This document shows, in pieces, positions 50,159 through 58,273 of a stretch of 64,000 bases of DNA (positions are counted from its first letter, which is position 1; each line of letters begins with the position of its first letter). The position numbers and the translations under genes were made by a program. The notes beneath the pieces are model-generated. The model was not told the origin of the DNA. It made no database searches and saw only the letters and a program-made list of their open reading frames with translations. The stretch covers positions 62,001 through 126,000 of the forward strand of contig NZ_JAFICD010000009.1 of assembly GCF_017833525.1 (NCBI RefSeq). The letters are read 5' to 3'. This DNA is from Duganella sp. 1411 (GTDB lineage Bacteria; Pseudomonadota; Gammaproteobacteria; Burkholderiales; Burkholderiaceae_D).

Positions 50159-50173
50159 CTACCAAATTGGTAG
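50159..50173. promoter_or_regulatory. Palindromic operator candidate upstream of the surface-protein operon
   Basis: CTACCAAATTGGTAG is a perfect inverted repeat with one central base. On the minus strand it precedes an AT-rich stretch (50105-50155) suitable as promoter for the tail-collar operon. The cognate regulator is unknown. Confidence 0.55.
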
Positions 50174-50199
50174 CGTTGTAACTTTTCAATATCCCCATT

Positions 50200-50941
50200 G
50201 CTATTTTTTTGCTCATTGAAAAAGAATTGATAACAATCAATGACTTAAGTGCGTTGGGTGGGCCTTGCTCACAATCTTATCCACACAAAATGTGCAGAAG
50301 TGACGGCGCTTGTGGGCAAACCCTGTGCGTGCCTTTAAAAACGGCGGCTAGGCTCATCTGCTATTTTTTTACTCAAGGCAAAAATTCCCTTACGAATCAA
50401 CGACCTTTCACGATGTGGGAGCGGTTGCGCACAATCTTATCCACATCAAGTGTGCAGAAGTTCCGCCGAGCGCCGGCGCCGCGCCCGCCCGCGCGCGGCG
50501 CCGGACGCTGCGCTTATTTTACGCATGGGAAAAATAGCCTTATAAATCAATGGCCTGGAACTTGTGGGGTAGCCTTGCTAACAATCTTATCCACAAATTT
50601 TGTGCAGAAGTGCACAAGTCGCCGGCTATCGCCTTAAAAGTTGTCCTGTGGATAACCATTTCGGGCTTGCCAGCGCCGCCGTGGCACGCCTGCCATATTT
50701 TTACGCAGAACAATAAAAGTGATTGAAATCAACGGCCTGCCGCCGCAGGGCGTGGCTTGCGCACAATCTTATCAACAGAATGTGGGCATAAGTTGGCACA
50801 GCTTTTGCAATGCATAAACCGGGCCATCTGCTGTCCCGCTGCGCTATTTTCGAGCTTCGATACTTTTCTTTTTTAAATCAATGACTTAATCTTTATTGAA
50901 TGGCATTACGCACATTGTTGTCCACAGAAAATGTGCAGAAC
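50200..50941. repeat. Five-unit DnaA-box / IHF-like repeat array
   Basis: Five diverged direct repeats of about 100 bp with about 150-180 bp period, no gene. Box 9-mers on the plus strand: TTATCCACA at 50277, 50437 and 50587 (exact consensus), TTATCAACA at 50769, TTGTCCACA at 50918. One exact reverse box TGTGGATAA is at 50647. AATCAA cores begin at 50235, 50395, 50545, 50727 and 50876, in every case 42 nt before the box. Units 1 and 5 read AATCAATGACTTA, an exact IHF consensus (WATCAAN4TTR). Each box lies between GCACA-type and TGTGC-type arms, giving a small hairpin. Resembles E. coli datA (DnaA boxes plus IHF) more than oriC, as no dnaA/dnaN is near. It fills most of the 1020-base gap 50016-51035. 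Confidence 0.85.
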
Positions 50942-51035
50942 TCGTTCCTCCCCGTTGAGCGCACGCTACTTGCCGAGCGTCGTCCAACAAGATACATTGC
51001 GCCTTCGGGTTTATATATCTCTACAGGAGTTCGTT

Positions 51036-51641
51036 TTGCTCGCTATTTTCCAAGCCGCAGGTTGGCCCATCTGGTTGTTGCTGGTCGCGTCGATCGTCGC
51101 CCTGGCGCTGATCGTCGAACGCTTGCTGTATCTGCGCCGTAGCAAAATCCTGCCGAAAAAACTGCTGGACGAGGTGGTGCAGGTCTATCGCGGCGGCAAC
51201 GCCAACCCCGGCGTCATCGACAAGCTGGAAAAAAGTTCGCCGCTGGGCGTGGTGCTGTCGGCCGCGCTGCGCAACGTCGACGCCCCGCGCGAGGTGATGA
51301 AGGAATCGATCGAGGAGGCCGGCAGCGGCGTGGCCCACACGCTGGAACGCTTCCTGACCACCCTGGGCACCATCGCCACCCTGGCGCCGCTGATGGGACT
51401 GTTCGGCACGGTGGTCGGCATGATCGAGATTTTCGGATCGCAAAACGCCTCCGGCTCCAACCCGGCGCAACTGGCGCACGGCATCTCGGTGGCGCTGTAC
51501 AACACCGGCTTCGGCCTGGCGATCGCCATGCCGACGCTGGTGTTCTACCGCCACTTCCGCGCGCTGGTGGACAGCTTCGTCATCGAGATGGAGCAGCAGG
51601 CGGTGAAGTTCGTCGATATCGTGCACAGCAAGCGCAAGTAA
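51036..51641 (+). CDS. exbB: ExbB/TolQ-type proton-channel protein
   Basis: 201 residues starting at TTG (51036), 6 nt after AGGAG; an ATG frame from 50931 would read through the DnaA array edge and add non-homologous residues. Three membrane segments: about 11-31, 112-135 and 150-172 (LAPLMGLFGTVVGMIEIF in the second, with the proton-path glycines). Works with ExbD and a TonB protein to energise outer-membrane transport, including the B12 receptor at 23.8 kb. First gene of exbB-exbD-lpxK-trm112-kdsB. Confidence 0.9.
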   Translation: MLAIFQAAGWPIWLLLVASIVALALIVERLLYLRRSKILPKKLLDEVVQVYRGGNANPGVIDKLEKSSPLGVVLSAALRNVDAPREVMKESIEEAGSGVAHTLERFLTTLGTIATLAPLMGLFGTVVGMIEIFGSQNASGSNPAQLAHGISVALYNTGFGLAIAMPTLVFYRHFRALVDSFVIEMEQQAVKFVDIVHSKRK

Positions 51642-51650
51642 GGACGCCGC

Positions 51651-52085
51651 ATGAATTTCCGCAAAGGCCGGCACCGCGAGGATCCCGAGATCAACCTGAT
51701 CCCGTTCATCGACGTGCTGCTGGTGATCCTGATCTTCCTGATGGTCTCGACCACGTACAGCAAATTCACCGAGCTGCAGATCACGCTGCCGACCGCCGAC
51801 GCGCAGAAGCAGGAAGAGAAGCCGTTCGAGCTGAACGTGACGGTCGACGCCAAGGGCAACTACACGATCAACAACGAACCGGTGTCGTTCCGCGACGTGG
51901 CCGGCTTCGCGCAGTCGATGAAGGCGGCCGTCGACAAGGGCGGCCAGCCGGGCAAGTCGCCGGTGGTGATCGTCAACGCCGACCAGTTCGCGATGCACCA
52001 GATGGTCATCAACGTGATGGAGGCGGCGCGCATCGCCGGCTACGACAAGCTGACCTTCGCCGCCCAGACCAGCGCCGGCAAATAA
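51651..52085 (+). CDS. exbD: ExbD/TolR-type protein
   Basis: 144 residues. One N-terminal membrane segment (about 14-34) with the essential Asp in NLIPFIDVLLVILIF. The rest is periplasmic. Forms the motor core with ExbB. Starts 9 nt after exbB; its TAA directly abuts the GTG of lpxK. Confidence 0.92.
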   Translation: MNFRKGRHREDPEINLIPFIDVLLVILIFLMVSTTYSKFTELQITLPTADAQKQEEKPFELNVTVDAKGNYTINNEPVSFRDVAGFAQSMKAAVDKGGQPGKSPVVIVNADQFAMHQMVINVMEAARIAGYDKLTFAAQTSAGK

Positions 52086-53201
52086 GTGTCCGCGCCTTCG
52101 AACACCGGGTCGTCCGCGCTGGAAGCGACGCTGACGCGCAACTGGCTGCGGCGCGGCCCGCTCGCCTGCGCGCTGTGGCCGCTGTCGCTGCTGTTCCGCG
52201 CGCTCAGCGGCGCGCGCGCGGCGCTGTACCGCGCCGGCCTGCTCAAATCGTCGCGGCTGCCGGTGCCGGTGGTGGTGGTCGGTAATATCTACATCGGCGG
52301 CACCGGCAAGACGCCGCTGACGATCTGGCTGGTGCAGGCGTTGCAGGCGGCCGGCATGCGTCCGGGCGTCATCTCGCGCGGCCACGGCAGCGACGCCGAC
52401 GGCGCGCGCGAAGTGGGCGCGCGCTCGACGCCGGCCGAGGTCGGCGACGAGCCGCTGCTGATCTGGCAGCGCACCGGGCGCCCGGTCATGGTCGGGCGCG
52501 ACCGCGCCGCCACCGGCCGCGCGCTGCTGGCCGCCCATCCCGACGTCGACATCGTGCTCACCGACGACGGTTTGCAGCATTACGCGCTGCGACGCGACAT
52601 TGAAATCATCCTGTTCGACGGCCGCGGCGCCGGCAATGGCTGGCTGCTGCCGGCCGGACCGCTGCGCGAGCCGGTGTCGCGCCGGCGCGATTTCACCGTC
52701 ATCAACGCGCCTGTGTTGACGGACGAGCTGGTGCGATCGGTCGGCGGCCAACCCGCGAGCCTGGGGTCGTACCCCGTGCGGGGTACGACCCCGGTTGGCG
52801 CTGCGGGTTCCAGCGGGCAGCCAATTCACATGACGCTTGAGGGCCGGTACGCGGAACAACTGGTCGACCGCTCGCAACGCCGCGAGCTGGCGACGCTGAA
52901 TCAACCCGGTCTGCGGCTGGCGGCGGCGGCCGGCATCGGCAACCCGGCGCGGTTTTTCGGCATGCTCAAGGCCGCCGGCCTGGCCATTGCCGAGCTGCCC
53001 TTGCCCGACCACCACGACTTCGCCGACCGGCCGTTCGCGCGGCTGGAGGCCGATATCATCCTGGTGACCGAGAAGGATGCAGTAAAATGTGCGCAAATTG
53101 AAGAACTCAGAGACGACCCGCGACTATGGGTCGTCCCGGTGACGGCGCGCATCGACGCGGCGCTGGCCGACCAAATCGTGGAGAAATGTCGTGGACGCTA
53201 G
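52086..53201 (+). CDS. lpxK: Tetraacyldisaccharide 4'-kinase with inserted palindrome
   Basis: 371 residues; phosphorylates lipid A precursor at the inner membrane. Walker-A-like GNIYIGGTGKTP (about 64-75), catalytic Asp region VLTDDGLQH and DLFDG-type LFDGRGAGNG. GTG start at 52086 immediately follows exbD. About residues 221-241 (GGQPASLGSYPVRGTTPVGA) are encoded by a complete GGGGTCGTACCCC dispersed palindrome; the insertion keeps the frame and lies outside the motifs, so the enzyme should still work. The stop overlaps the Trm112-like start by 11 nt. Confidence 0.92.
   Translation: MSAPSNTGSSALEATLTRNWLRRGPLACALWPLSLLFRALSGARAALYRAGLLKSSRLPVPVVVVGNIYIGGTGKTPLTIWLVQALQAAGMRPGVISRGHGSDADGAREVGARSTPAEVGDEPLLIWQRTGRPVMVGRDRAATGRALLAAHPDVDIVLTDDGLQHYALRRDIEIILFDGRGAGNGWLLPAGPLREPVSRRRDFTVINAPVLTDELVRSVGGQPASLGSYPVRGTTPVGAAGSSGQPIHMTLEGRYAEQLVDRSQRRELATLNQPGLRLAAAAGIGNPARFFGMLKAAGLAIAELPLPDHHDFADRPFARLEADIILVTEKDAVKCAQIEELRDDPRLWVVPVTARIDAALADQIVEKCRGR
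52748..52810. repeat. GGGGTCGTACCCC dispersed palindrome, copy 4, inside lpxK
   Basis: GGGGTCGTACCCC (52763-52775) and GGGGTACGACCCC (52780-52792) form a perfect 13-bp stem over GTGC. AACCCGC (52750-52756) and GCGGGTT (52803-52809) form the outer arms, giving the most complete copy in the window. Confidence 0.9.
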
Positions 53202-53367
53202 ATTGCTTGATATCCTGGTATGCCCGGTCTGCAAAGGCCCCCTTGAGTACGATAAGAAAGCCCAGGAAATGATCTGCAAGGGCGACCGCCTGGCATTTCC
53301 GATCCGCGACGGCATCCCCATCATGTGGGCCGACGAGGCCCGCACCTTGCAAGACAAGGTGGACTGA
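53191..53367 (+). CDS. ycaR: Trm112-family (YcaR-like) protein
   Basis: 58 residues from a GTG at 53191: VDARLLDILVCPVCKGPLEY at the start, with the paired Cys of a small zinc-ribbon-like fold (CPVCKG), ending RTLQDKVD. Family members serve as methyltransferase partners in other organisms; the role in bacteria is unknown. Overlaps lpxK by 11 nt and ends 3 nt before kdsB, a conserved order in proteobacteria. Confidence 0.9.
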   Translation: MDARLLDILVCPVCKGPLEYDKKAQEMICKGDRLAFPIRDGIPIMWADEARTLQDKVD

Positions 53368-53370
53368 GCG

Positions 53371-54141
53371 GTGTCGGCGGTCTCTACCCCGGTGTCCCCG
53401 TTCATCGTCATCATCCCGGCGCGGCTGGCGTCGACGCGGCTGCCGAACAAGCCGCTGGCCGACCTCGGCGGCAAGCCGATGGTGGTGCGCGTGGCCGAGC
53501 GCGCGCGCCTGTCGGGCGCCGCCCGCATCATCGTCGCCACCGACCACGAGGACATCCGCGCCGCCTGCGTGGCGCACGGCGTCGAGGTGTGCATGACGCG
53601 CGCCGACCATCCGTCCGGCACCGACCGCATCGCCGAGGTGGCGCGCGCGCTGAACCTGCCGGCCGACGCCGTCGTCGTCAACCTGCAGGGCGACGAGCCG
53701 CTGATCGAGCCGGCGCTGCTGCAAGCGGCCGCCGCCCGCATCGGCGCCGACGTGCCGATGTCGACCTGCGCCCATCCGCTGCACGACGCCGCCGACGCCT
53801 TCAACCCGAACGTGGTCAAGGTGGTGTTGGACAAGGCCGGCCGGGCCCTGTATTTTTCGCGCGCGACCATACCGTGGAACCGCGACGCCTTCGCGCAGTC
53901 CAAAGAGGCACTGCCCGCCGGCCACGTACCGCTCCGCCACATCGGACTGTACGCCTACCGCAACGATTTCCTGCAAGCCTATCCGGCGCTGGAAGCGTCG
54001 CCGCTGGAATCGATCGAAGCGCTGGAACAGCTGCGCGTGTTGTGGCACGGCTATCCGATCGCCGTCCACGTGACCGAGTCGGCGCCCGCCGCCGGGGTCG
54101 ACACGCCGGAGGACCTGGCGCGGGTGCGCTTGCTATATTAG
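53371..54141 (+). CDS. kdsB: 3-deoxy-manno-octulosonate cytidylyltransferase
   Basis: 256 residues; activates Kdo to CMP-Kdo for LPS. Nucleotide motif IPARLASTRLPNKPLADLGGKP (family block, about 14-35), LQGDEPLI near 107 and the GLYAYR / E...LEQLRVL C-terminal blocks. Starts at GTG (53371), 3 nt after ycaR. Confidence 0.95.
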   Translation: MSAVSTPVSPFIVIIPARLASTRLPNKPLADLGGKPMVVRVAERARLSGAARIIVATDHEDIRAACVAHGVEVCMTRADHPSGTDRIAEVARALNLPADAVVVNLQGDEPLIEPALLQAAAARIGADVPMSTCAHPLHDAADAFNPNVVKVVLDKAGRALYFSRATIPWNRDAFAQSKEALPAGHVPLRHIGLYAYRNDFLQAYPALEASPLESIEALEQLRVLWHGYPIAVHVTESAPAAGVDTPEDLARVRLLY

Positions 54142-54387
54142 CCACTTTCTTGATATAGATCAGATTACCGGAATAAATCAATCATAAGCGGAAGGCAAGT
54201 GCCATATTCATACGGAATATGTCTCTATACTCCAGTTTTGCCAGCGAAGAACGGTGGAAGCCGTCACAAATTGGCGTTTAGACGAAGTTTTGTGGTAAGT
54301 TTCGTATCAACAAAGTCGGACTTGCAGTATTTCTACTGTTTCCCCACAAACACTAACCACATCCAAAATCTGTTTTAGGAATTTTTC

Positions 54388-55044
54388 ATGCGTCTTATTC
54401 TTTTAGGAGCACCAGGTGCAGGCAAGGGCACCCAGGCTAATTTCATCAAAGAAAAATACAACATCCCGCAGATCTCGACCGGCGACATGCTGCGCGCCGC
54501 GATCAAGGCCGGGACGGAGTTGGGCATGGCCGCCAAAAAAGTGATGGATGCGGGTGGCCTGGTCTCCGACGACATCATCATCGGCCTGGTGCAGGAACGC
54601 TTGAAGCAGTCCGACTGCGCCAACGGCTACCTGTTCGACGGCTTCCCGCGCACGGTGGCGCAGGCCGACGCCATGAAGGATAGCGGCGTGGCGGTCGACT
54701 ACGTGCTGGAAATCGACGTGCCGGACGAGTCGATCATCGAACGCATGGACGGCCGCCGTTGCCATCCGGGTTCGGGCCGCGTCTACCACGTCAAGTTCAA
54801 TCCGCCCAAGGTGGAAGGCAAGGACGACGTCACCGGCGAAGACCTGGTGCAGCGCGACGACGACAAGGCCGAAACCGTCAAGAAGCGCCTGGACGTCTAC
54901 CACAATCAAACCGAAGTGCTGCTCGGCTACTACAACACGTGGGCGCAGTCGGGCGAACCGGGCGCGCCGAAATACCGCCGCATCGCCGGGGTCGGTCCGG
55001 TTGAACAAATTCGCGACAGCGCGTTTGCCGCGCTCGCCGAATAA
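54388..55044 (+). CDS. adk: Adenylate kinase
   Basis: 218 residues, long-LID type. P-loop GAPGAGKGTQ at 7-16; NMP domain ISTGDMLRAA; FDGFPRT; LID with GRRCHPGSGRVYHV and no zinc Cys quartet. Balances adenine nucleotides. The 246-base upstream gap should hold its own promoter; nothing definite is recognised there. Confidence 0.97.
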   Translation: MRLILLGAPGAGKGTQANFIKEKYNIPQISTGDMLRAAIKAGTELGMAAKKVMDAGGLVSDDIIIGLVQERLKQSDCANGYLFDGFPRTVAQADAMKDSGVAVDYVLEIDVPDESIIERMDGRRCHPGSGRVYHVKFNPPKVEGKDDVTGEDLVQRDDDKAETVKKRLDVYHNQTEVLLGYYNTWAQSGEPGAPKYRRIAGVGPVEQIRDSAFAALAE

Positions 55045-55056
55045 GCGGTAAAGTAG

Positions 55057-55081
55057 AGCGGACCGAGTGTCCGCTTTTTTT
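55057..55081 (+). terminator. Rho-independent terminator after adk
   Basis: AGCGGAC (55057-55063) pairs with GTCCGCT (55069-55075) and is followed by seven T residues. Confidence 0.92.
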
Positions 55082-55231
55082 ACGCCCGCGCGCCGCGCGC
55101 AGCACCCCGGCAAAAGCTGGATGCCTCCCGATTTGACGTTTTGCAGTTCGCAGGTTAGTTGGCCGCCTCCACAAGGGGCGGTTATCTGAAGTGTGGTTTG
55201 TAGGCTCGTTCAATAAAAATAAGGGGACTCT

Positions 55232-57442
55232 ATGGCAGCCAGTCTTTGGTTAGCAGTCGGTTGCGGCGTCATCGCCGTGGTGTACGGTTTATGGTCACGT
55301 AGTTGGATTTTGCGCCAGGACGCGGGCAACCCGCGCATGCAGGAAATTTCCCTGGCGATTCAGCAAGGCGCCGCCGCCTACCTGGCGCGCCAGTACCGCA
55401 CCATCGGCATCGTCGGCGTGGTGCTGCTCATCCTCATCGGAGTGCTGTTGGACATCAACACCGCGATCGGCTTCCTGATCGGCGCGGTGCTGTCGGGCGC
55501 CTGCGGCTTCATCGGCATGAACGTGTCGGTGCGCGCCAACGTGCGCACCGCGCAGGCCGCCACCAAGGGCATGAACCAGGCGCTCGACGTCGCCTTCAAG
55601 GGCGGCGCCATCACCGGCATGCTGGTCGTCGGGCTCGGCCTGCTGGGCGTGGTGCTGTTCTATATGTACCTGATCGCCGGCTTCCCGCCCGACCTCGGGC
55701 CCAATCTGCACAAGGTCATCGAGCCGCTGATCGGGCTGGCGTTCGGCGCCTCGCTGATCTCGATTTTCGCGCGGCTCGGCGGCGGCATCTTCACCAAGGG
55801 CGCCGACGTCGGCGCCGACCTGGTCGGCAAGGTCGAGGCCGGCATCCCCGAGGACGATCCGCGCAACCCGGCCGTGATCGCCGACAACGTCGGCGACAAC
55901 GTCGGCGATTGCGCCGGCATGGCCGCCGATCTGTTCGAAACCTACGTCGTCACCCTGATCGCCACCATGCTGCTGGGCGCGCTGCTGATGACCGGCTCGA
56001 GCGCGGCGGTCGTCTATCCCTTGCTGCTGGGCGCGGTGTCCATCATCGCCTCGATCATCGGCTGCTCGATGGTCAAGGCCAAGCCGGGCAAGAAAATCAT
56101 GTCGGCGCTGTACACCGGCCTGTGGTGGGCGGCCGGGCTGTCGCTGATCGGCTTTGCCGTCGTCACCTGGCAGATCTGGCCGGACGACGCCATGCGCATG
56201 CGCCTGCTCGGCTGCACCGTGGTCGGCATCGTGCTCACCGGGCTGATGGTCTACATCACTGAGTACTACACCGGCACCGACTTCTATCCGGTCAAGCACA
56301 TCGCCGAAGCGTCCACCACCGGCCACGGCACCAACATCATCGCCGGGCTGGGCGTGTCGATGAAGTCGACCGCGTTGCCGGTGCTGGCCGTGTGCGCGGC
56401 GATCCTGGTGTCGTACCAGCTGGGGCAGCTGTACGGCGTGGCGATCGCCGCCACGGCCATGCTGTCGATGGCCGGCATTGTCGTCGCGCTCGACGCCTAC
56501 GGCCCGATCACCGACAACGCCGGCGGCATCGCCGAAATGGCCGGCATGCCCGAATCGGTGCGCGCCATCACCGACCCGCTCGACGCGGTGGGCAACACCA
56601 CCAAGGCCGTCACCAAGGGCTACGCGATCGGCTCGGCCGGGCTGGCCGCGCTGGTGCTGTTCGCCGACTACACGCACGCGCTCGAATCGGCGGGCAAGAG
56701 CATCACCTTCGACCTGTCGAACCCGATGGTCATCGTCGGCCTCGTCATCGGCGGCCTGATCCCGTACCTGTTCGCCGCGATGGCGATGGAAGCGGTGGGG
56801 CGCGCGGCGGGCGCCGTGGTGGTCGAGGTGCGGCGCCAGTTCCGCGACATCAAGGGCATCATGGACGGCACCGGCAAGCCCGAGTACGACAAGGCGGTCG
56901 ACATGCTGACCGCCTCGGCGATCAAGGAAATGATCGTGCCGTCGCTGCTGCCGGTGGTGGTGCCGGTGGTGGTCGGCATGCTGCTCGGATCGGCCGCGCT
57001 GGGCGGCATGCTGATGGGCACCATCGTCACCGGCCTGTTCGTGGCGATTTCGATGACGACCGGCGGCGGCGCCTGGGACAACGCCAAGAAATACATCGAG
57101 GACGGCCACTTCGGCGGCAAGGGCTCGGAGGCGCACAAGGCGGCGGTGACGGGCGACACGGTGGGCGACCCGTACAAGGACACGGCCGGCCCGGCCGTCA
57201 ATCCGCTGATCAAGATCATCAACATCGTCGCGCTGTTGCTGGTGCCGTTGCTGCCGGCGTCGGGCTGGCTGGCGGTGAGCGCGCCGGTGGTGGCCGTCCA
57301 CGCGCCGGTGCCGACGCAGATGGCACCGGCCGACGCGCCGCCGCCGCCGCGGCCGGCGTCGCCGCTGACCGAGGGCGCGCCGCTGGCGCCGGGCCTGCCG
57401 CCACCGCCGCCGCCGGCATCGGAGCCGGCGCCGGCGCGCTAG
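55232..57442 (+). CDS. hppA: K+-independent proton-pumping membrane pyrophosphatase, extended C-terminus
   Basis: 736 residues with about 16 membrane segments. Pyrophosphate-binding acidic motif region DVGADLVGKVEAGIPEDDPRNP (about 190-211), NVGDNVGDCAGM, and GNTTKAVTKGYAIGSAGL, whose Lys after TT marks the K+-independent class. Couples PPi hydrolysis to proton export across the inner membrane. From about 690 the protein has an unusual Pro/Ala-rich tail (PPPPRP, PPPPPP) of some 45 residues not found in most HppA proteins; it faces the periplasm or cytosol depending on the last helix. Monocistronic behind the adk terminator. Confidence 0.93.
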   Translation: MAASLWLAVGCGVIAVVYGLWSRSWILRQDAGNPRMQEISLAIQQGAAAYLARQYRTIGIVGVVLLILIGVLLDINTAIGFLIGAVLSGACGFIGMNVSVRANVRTAQAATKGMNQALDVAFKGGAITGMLVVGLGLLGVVLFYMYLIAGFPPDLGPNLHKVIEPLIGLAFGASLISIFARLGGGIFTKGADVGADLVGKVEAGIPEDDPRNPAVIADNVGDNVGDCAGMAADLFETYVVTLIATMLLGALLMTGSSAAVVYPLLLGAVSIIASIIGCSMVKAKPGKKIMSALYTGLWWAAGLSLIGFAVVTWQIWPDDAMRMRLLGCTVVGIVLTGLMVYITEYYTGTDFYPVKHIAEASTTGHGTNIIAGLGVSMKSTALPVLAVCAAILVSYQLGQLYGVAIAATAMLSMAGIVVALDAYGPITDNAGGIAEMAGMPESVRAITDPLDAVGNTTKAVTKGYAIGSAGLAALVLFADYTHALESAGKSITFDLSNPMVIVGLVIGGLIPYLFAAMAMEAVGRAAGAVVVEVRRQFRDIKGIMDGTGKPEYDKAVDMLTASAIKEMIVPSLLPVVVPVVVGMLLGSAALGGMLMGTIVTGLFVAISMTTGGGAWDNAKKYIEDGHFGGKGSEAHKAAVTGDTVGDPYKDTAGPAVNPLIKIINIVALLLVPLLPASGWLAVSAPVVAVHAPVPTQMAPADAPPPPRPASPLTEGAPLAPGLPPPPPPASEPAPAR

Positions 57443-57552
57443 CGCCGCCGCCGGTCTTGTGGCTGCCAGGTTACGAATTGTTTCAAAGCCTTCCGTGCGG
57501 CGTGATGCCTGCTAATAATGTAAACAGGCGTAGCACTCTGGAAGGTGATGAC

Positions 57553-57999
57553 ATGAAAAACCTGAAACCGGCCGCGCTGGCCGCGGCATTCCTGCTTGGA
57601 TCATTACTTTGCACCAACGCGTGGGGAAACCCGGCGCAGGCGGACGCCTACGCCCGGCTGCCCGTGTGCAAGCTCAGCGCGGACGGCAAGCGGCTCGCGG
57701 TCGAGCCGTGCCGGACCGCGCCGGCCGCCGTGCCGATGCCGAGGCGGCCGGTGCCGCTGACGCTGCAGCGTATGCCCACGAACAAGCTCGCGCCGCAGGT
57801 GGCCATGCCTGCGGGGCAGCCATCGACGCCGATCGAAACGCTGATGCGGCCGCCGGGCACGCCGACCCCGGCGATCGGCTGCACGGCGGGCGGCTGCTAC
57901 GACGCCGCCGGGGTGCGCCACAACACCGGCCCTGCCGGCACCACGATCACGCCCGCGGGCAAGCTCTGCCACCTCCAGGGCGGCTGGCTGCAGTGCTGA
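57553..57999 (+). CDS. Small secreted Cys/Pro-rich protein, unknown function
   Basis: 148 residues. Signal peptide about 1-26 (ending CTNAWGN), then a Pro/Ala-rich region and a C-terminal part with Cys pairs in IGCTAGGCYDAAG and LCHLQGGWLQC. The second half resembles small periplasmic proteins with GCYDAAG repeats of this group. ATG at 57553 follows GAAGGTG. No function known. No clear promoter; the gene follows hppA by 110 bases. Confidence 0.65.
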   Translation: MKNLKPAALAAAFLLGSLLCTNAWGNPAQADAYARLPVCKLSADGKRLAVEPCRTAPAAVPMPRRPVPLTLQRMPTNKLAPQVAMPAGQPSTPIETLMRPPGTPTPAIGCTAGGCYDAAGVRHNTGPAGTTITPAGKLCHLQGGWLQC

Positions 58000-58033
58000 C
58001 ACTGCGGGGTGCGCCTCGATTTTCTCCGGTTTT

Positions 58034-58176
58034 CGTAGGGCGGATTAGGCGGAACGCCGTAATCGGCCATCGATGGGCCGTCGATAACGCATGCTAGGCG
58101 GAACGCCGTAATCGGCCATCGATGGGCCGTCGATAACGCATGCATGGCCGATTACGCTGCGCTAATCCGCCCTACG
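58034..58176. repeat. Complex GGCGGATTA repeat with 49-bp tandem duplication
   Basis: Outer arms CGTAGGGCGGATTAG (58034-58048) and CTAATCCGCCCTACG (58162-58176) are perfect complements. Between them a 49-bp block is duplicated exactly (58046-58094 and 58095-58143), and ATCGGCCATCGATGGGCCGT is itself palindromic. Confidence 0.92.
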
Positions 58177-58225
58177 TGATTCCGAAGCAAATTCCCCGGT
58201 TTTTTCCGCTACAATGGGGCTTGAT

Positions 58226-58245
58226 TGACGTTTACGTAAACGTCA
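58226..58245. promoter_or_regulatory. 20-bp palindromic operator upstream of the SDR gene
   Basis: TGACGTTTACGTAAACGTCA is a perfect palindrome lying 11 nt after a TACAAT -10-like box (58210-58215) and 28 nt before the ATG. The sequence resembles MerR-family LiuR sites that control branched-chain and fatty-acid catabolism. Confidence 0.75.
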
Positions 58246-58273
58246 GTTGCCGTCATTGAAATCGGGGAGACTT

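Noticed and set aside
50209..50637. Open frame of 142 residues within the DnaA-box array
   Set aside because: Period of the repeats (160, 150, 182 nt) is not a multiple of three and the encoded TILSTxxVQK motif is just the translated DnaA box region; the shared structure is at DNA level.
50200..50941. Chromosomal replication origin oriC
   Set aside because: DnaA boxes are present but dnaA, dnaN, gyrB and parAB are not, and no clear AT-rich unwinding element is beside the array. Not excluded, but a datA-type role fits better.
52086..53201. lpxK as a pseudogene because of the palindrome insertion
   Set aside because: Frame and all kinase motifs are preserved, so only an added loop is expected.
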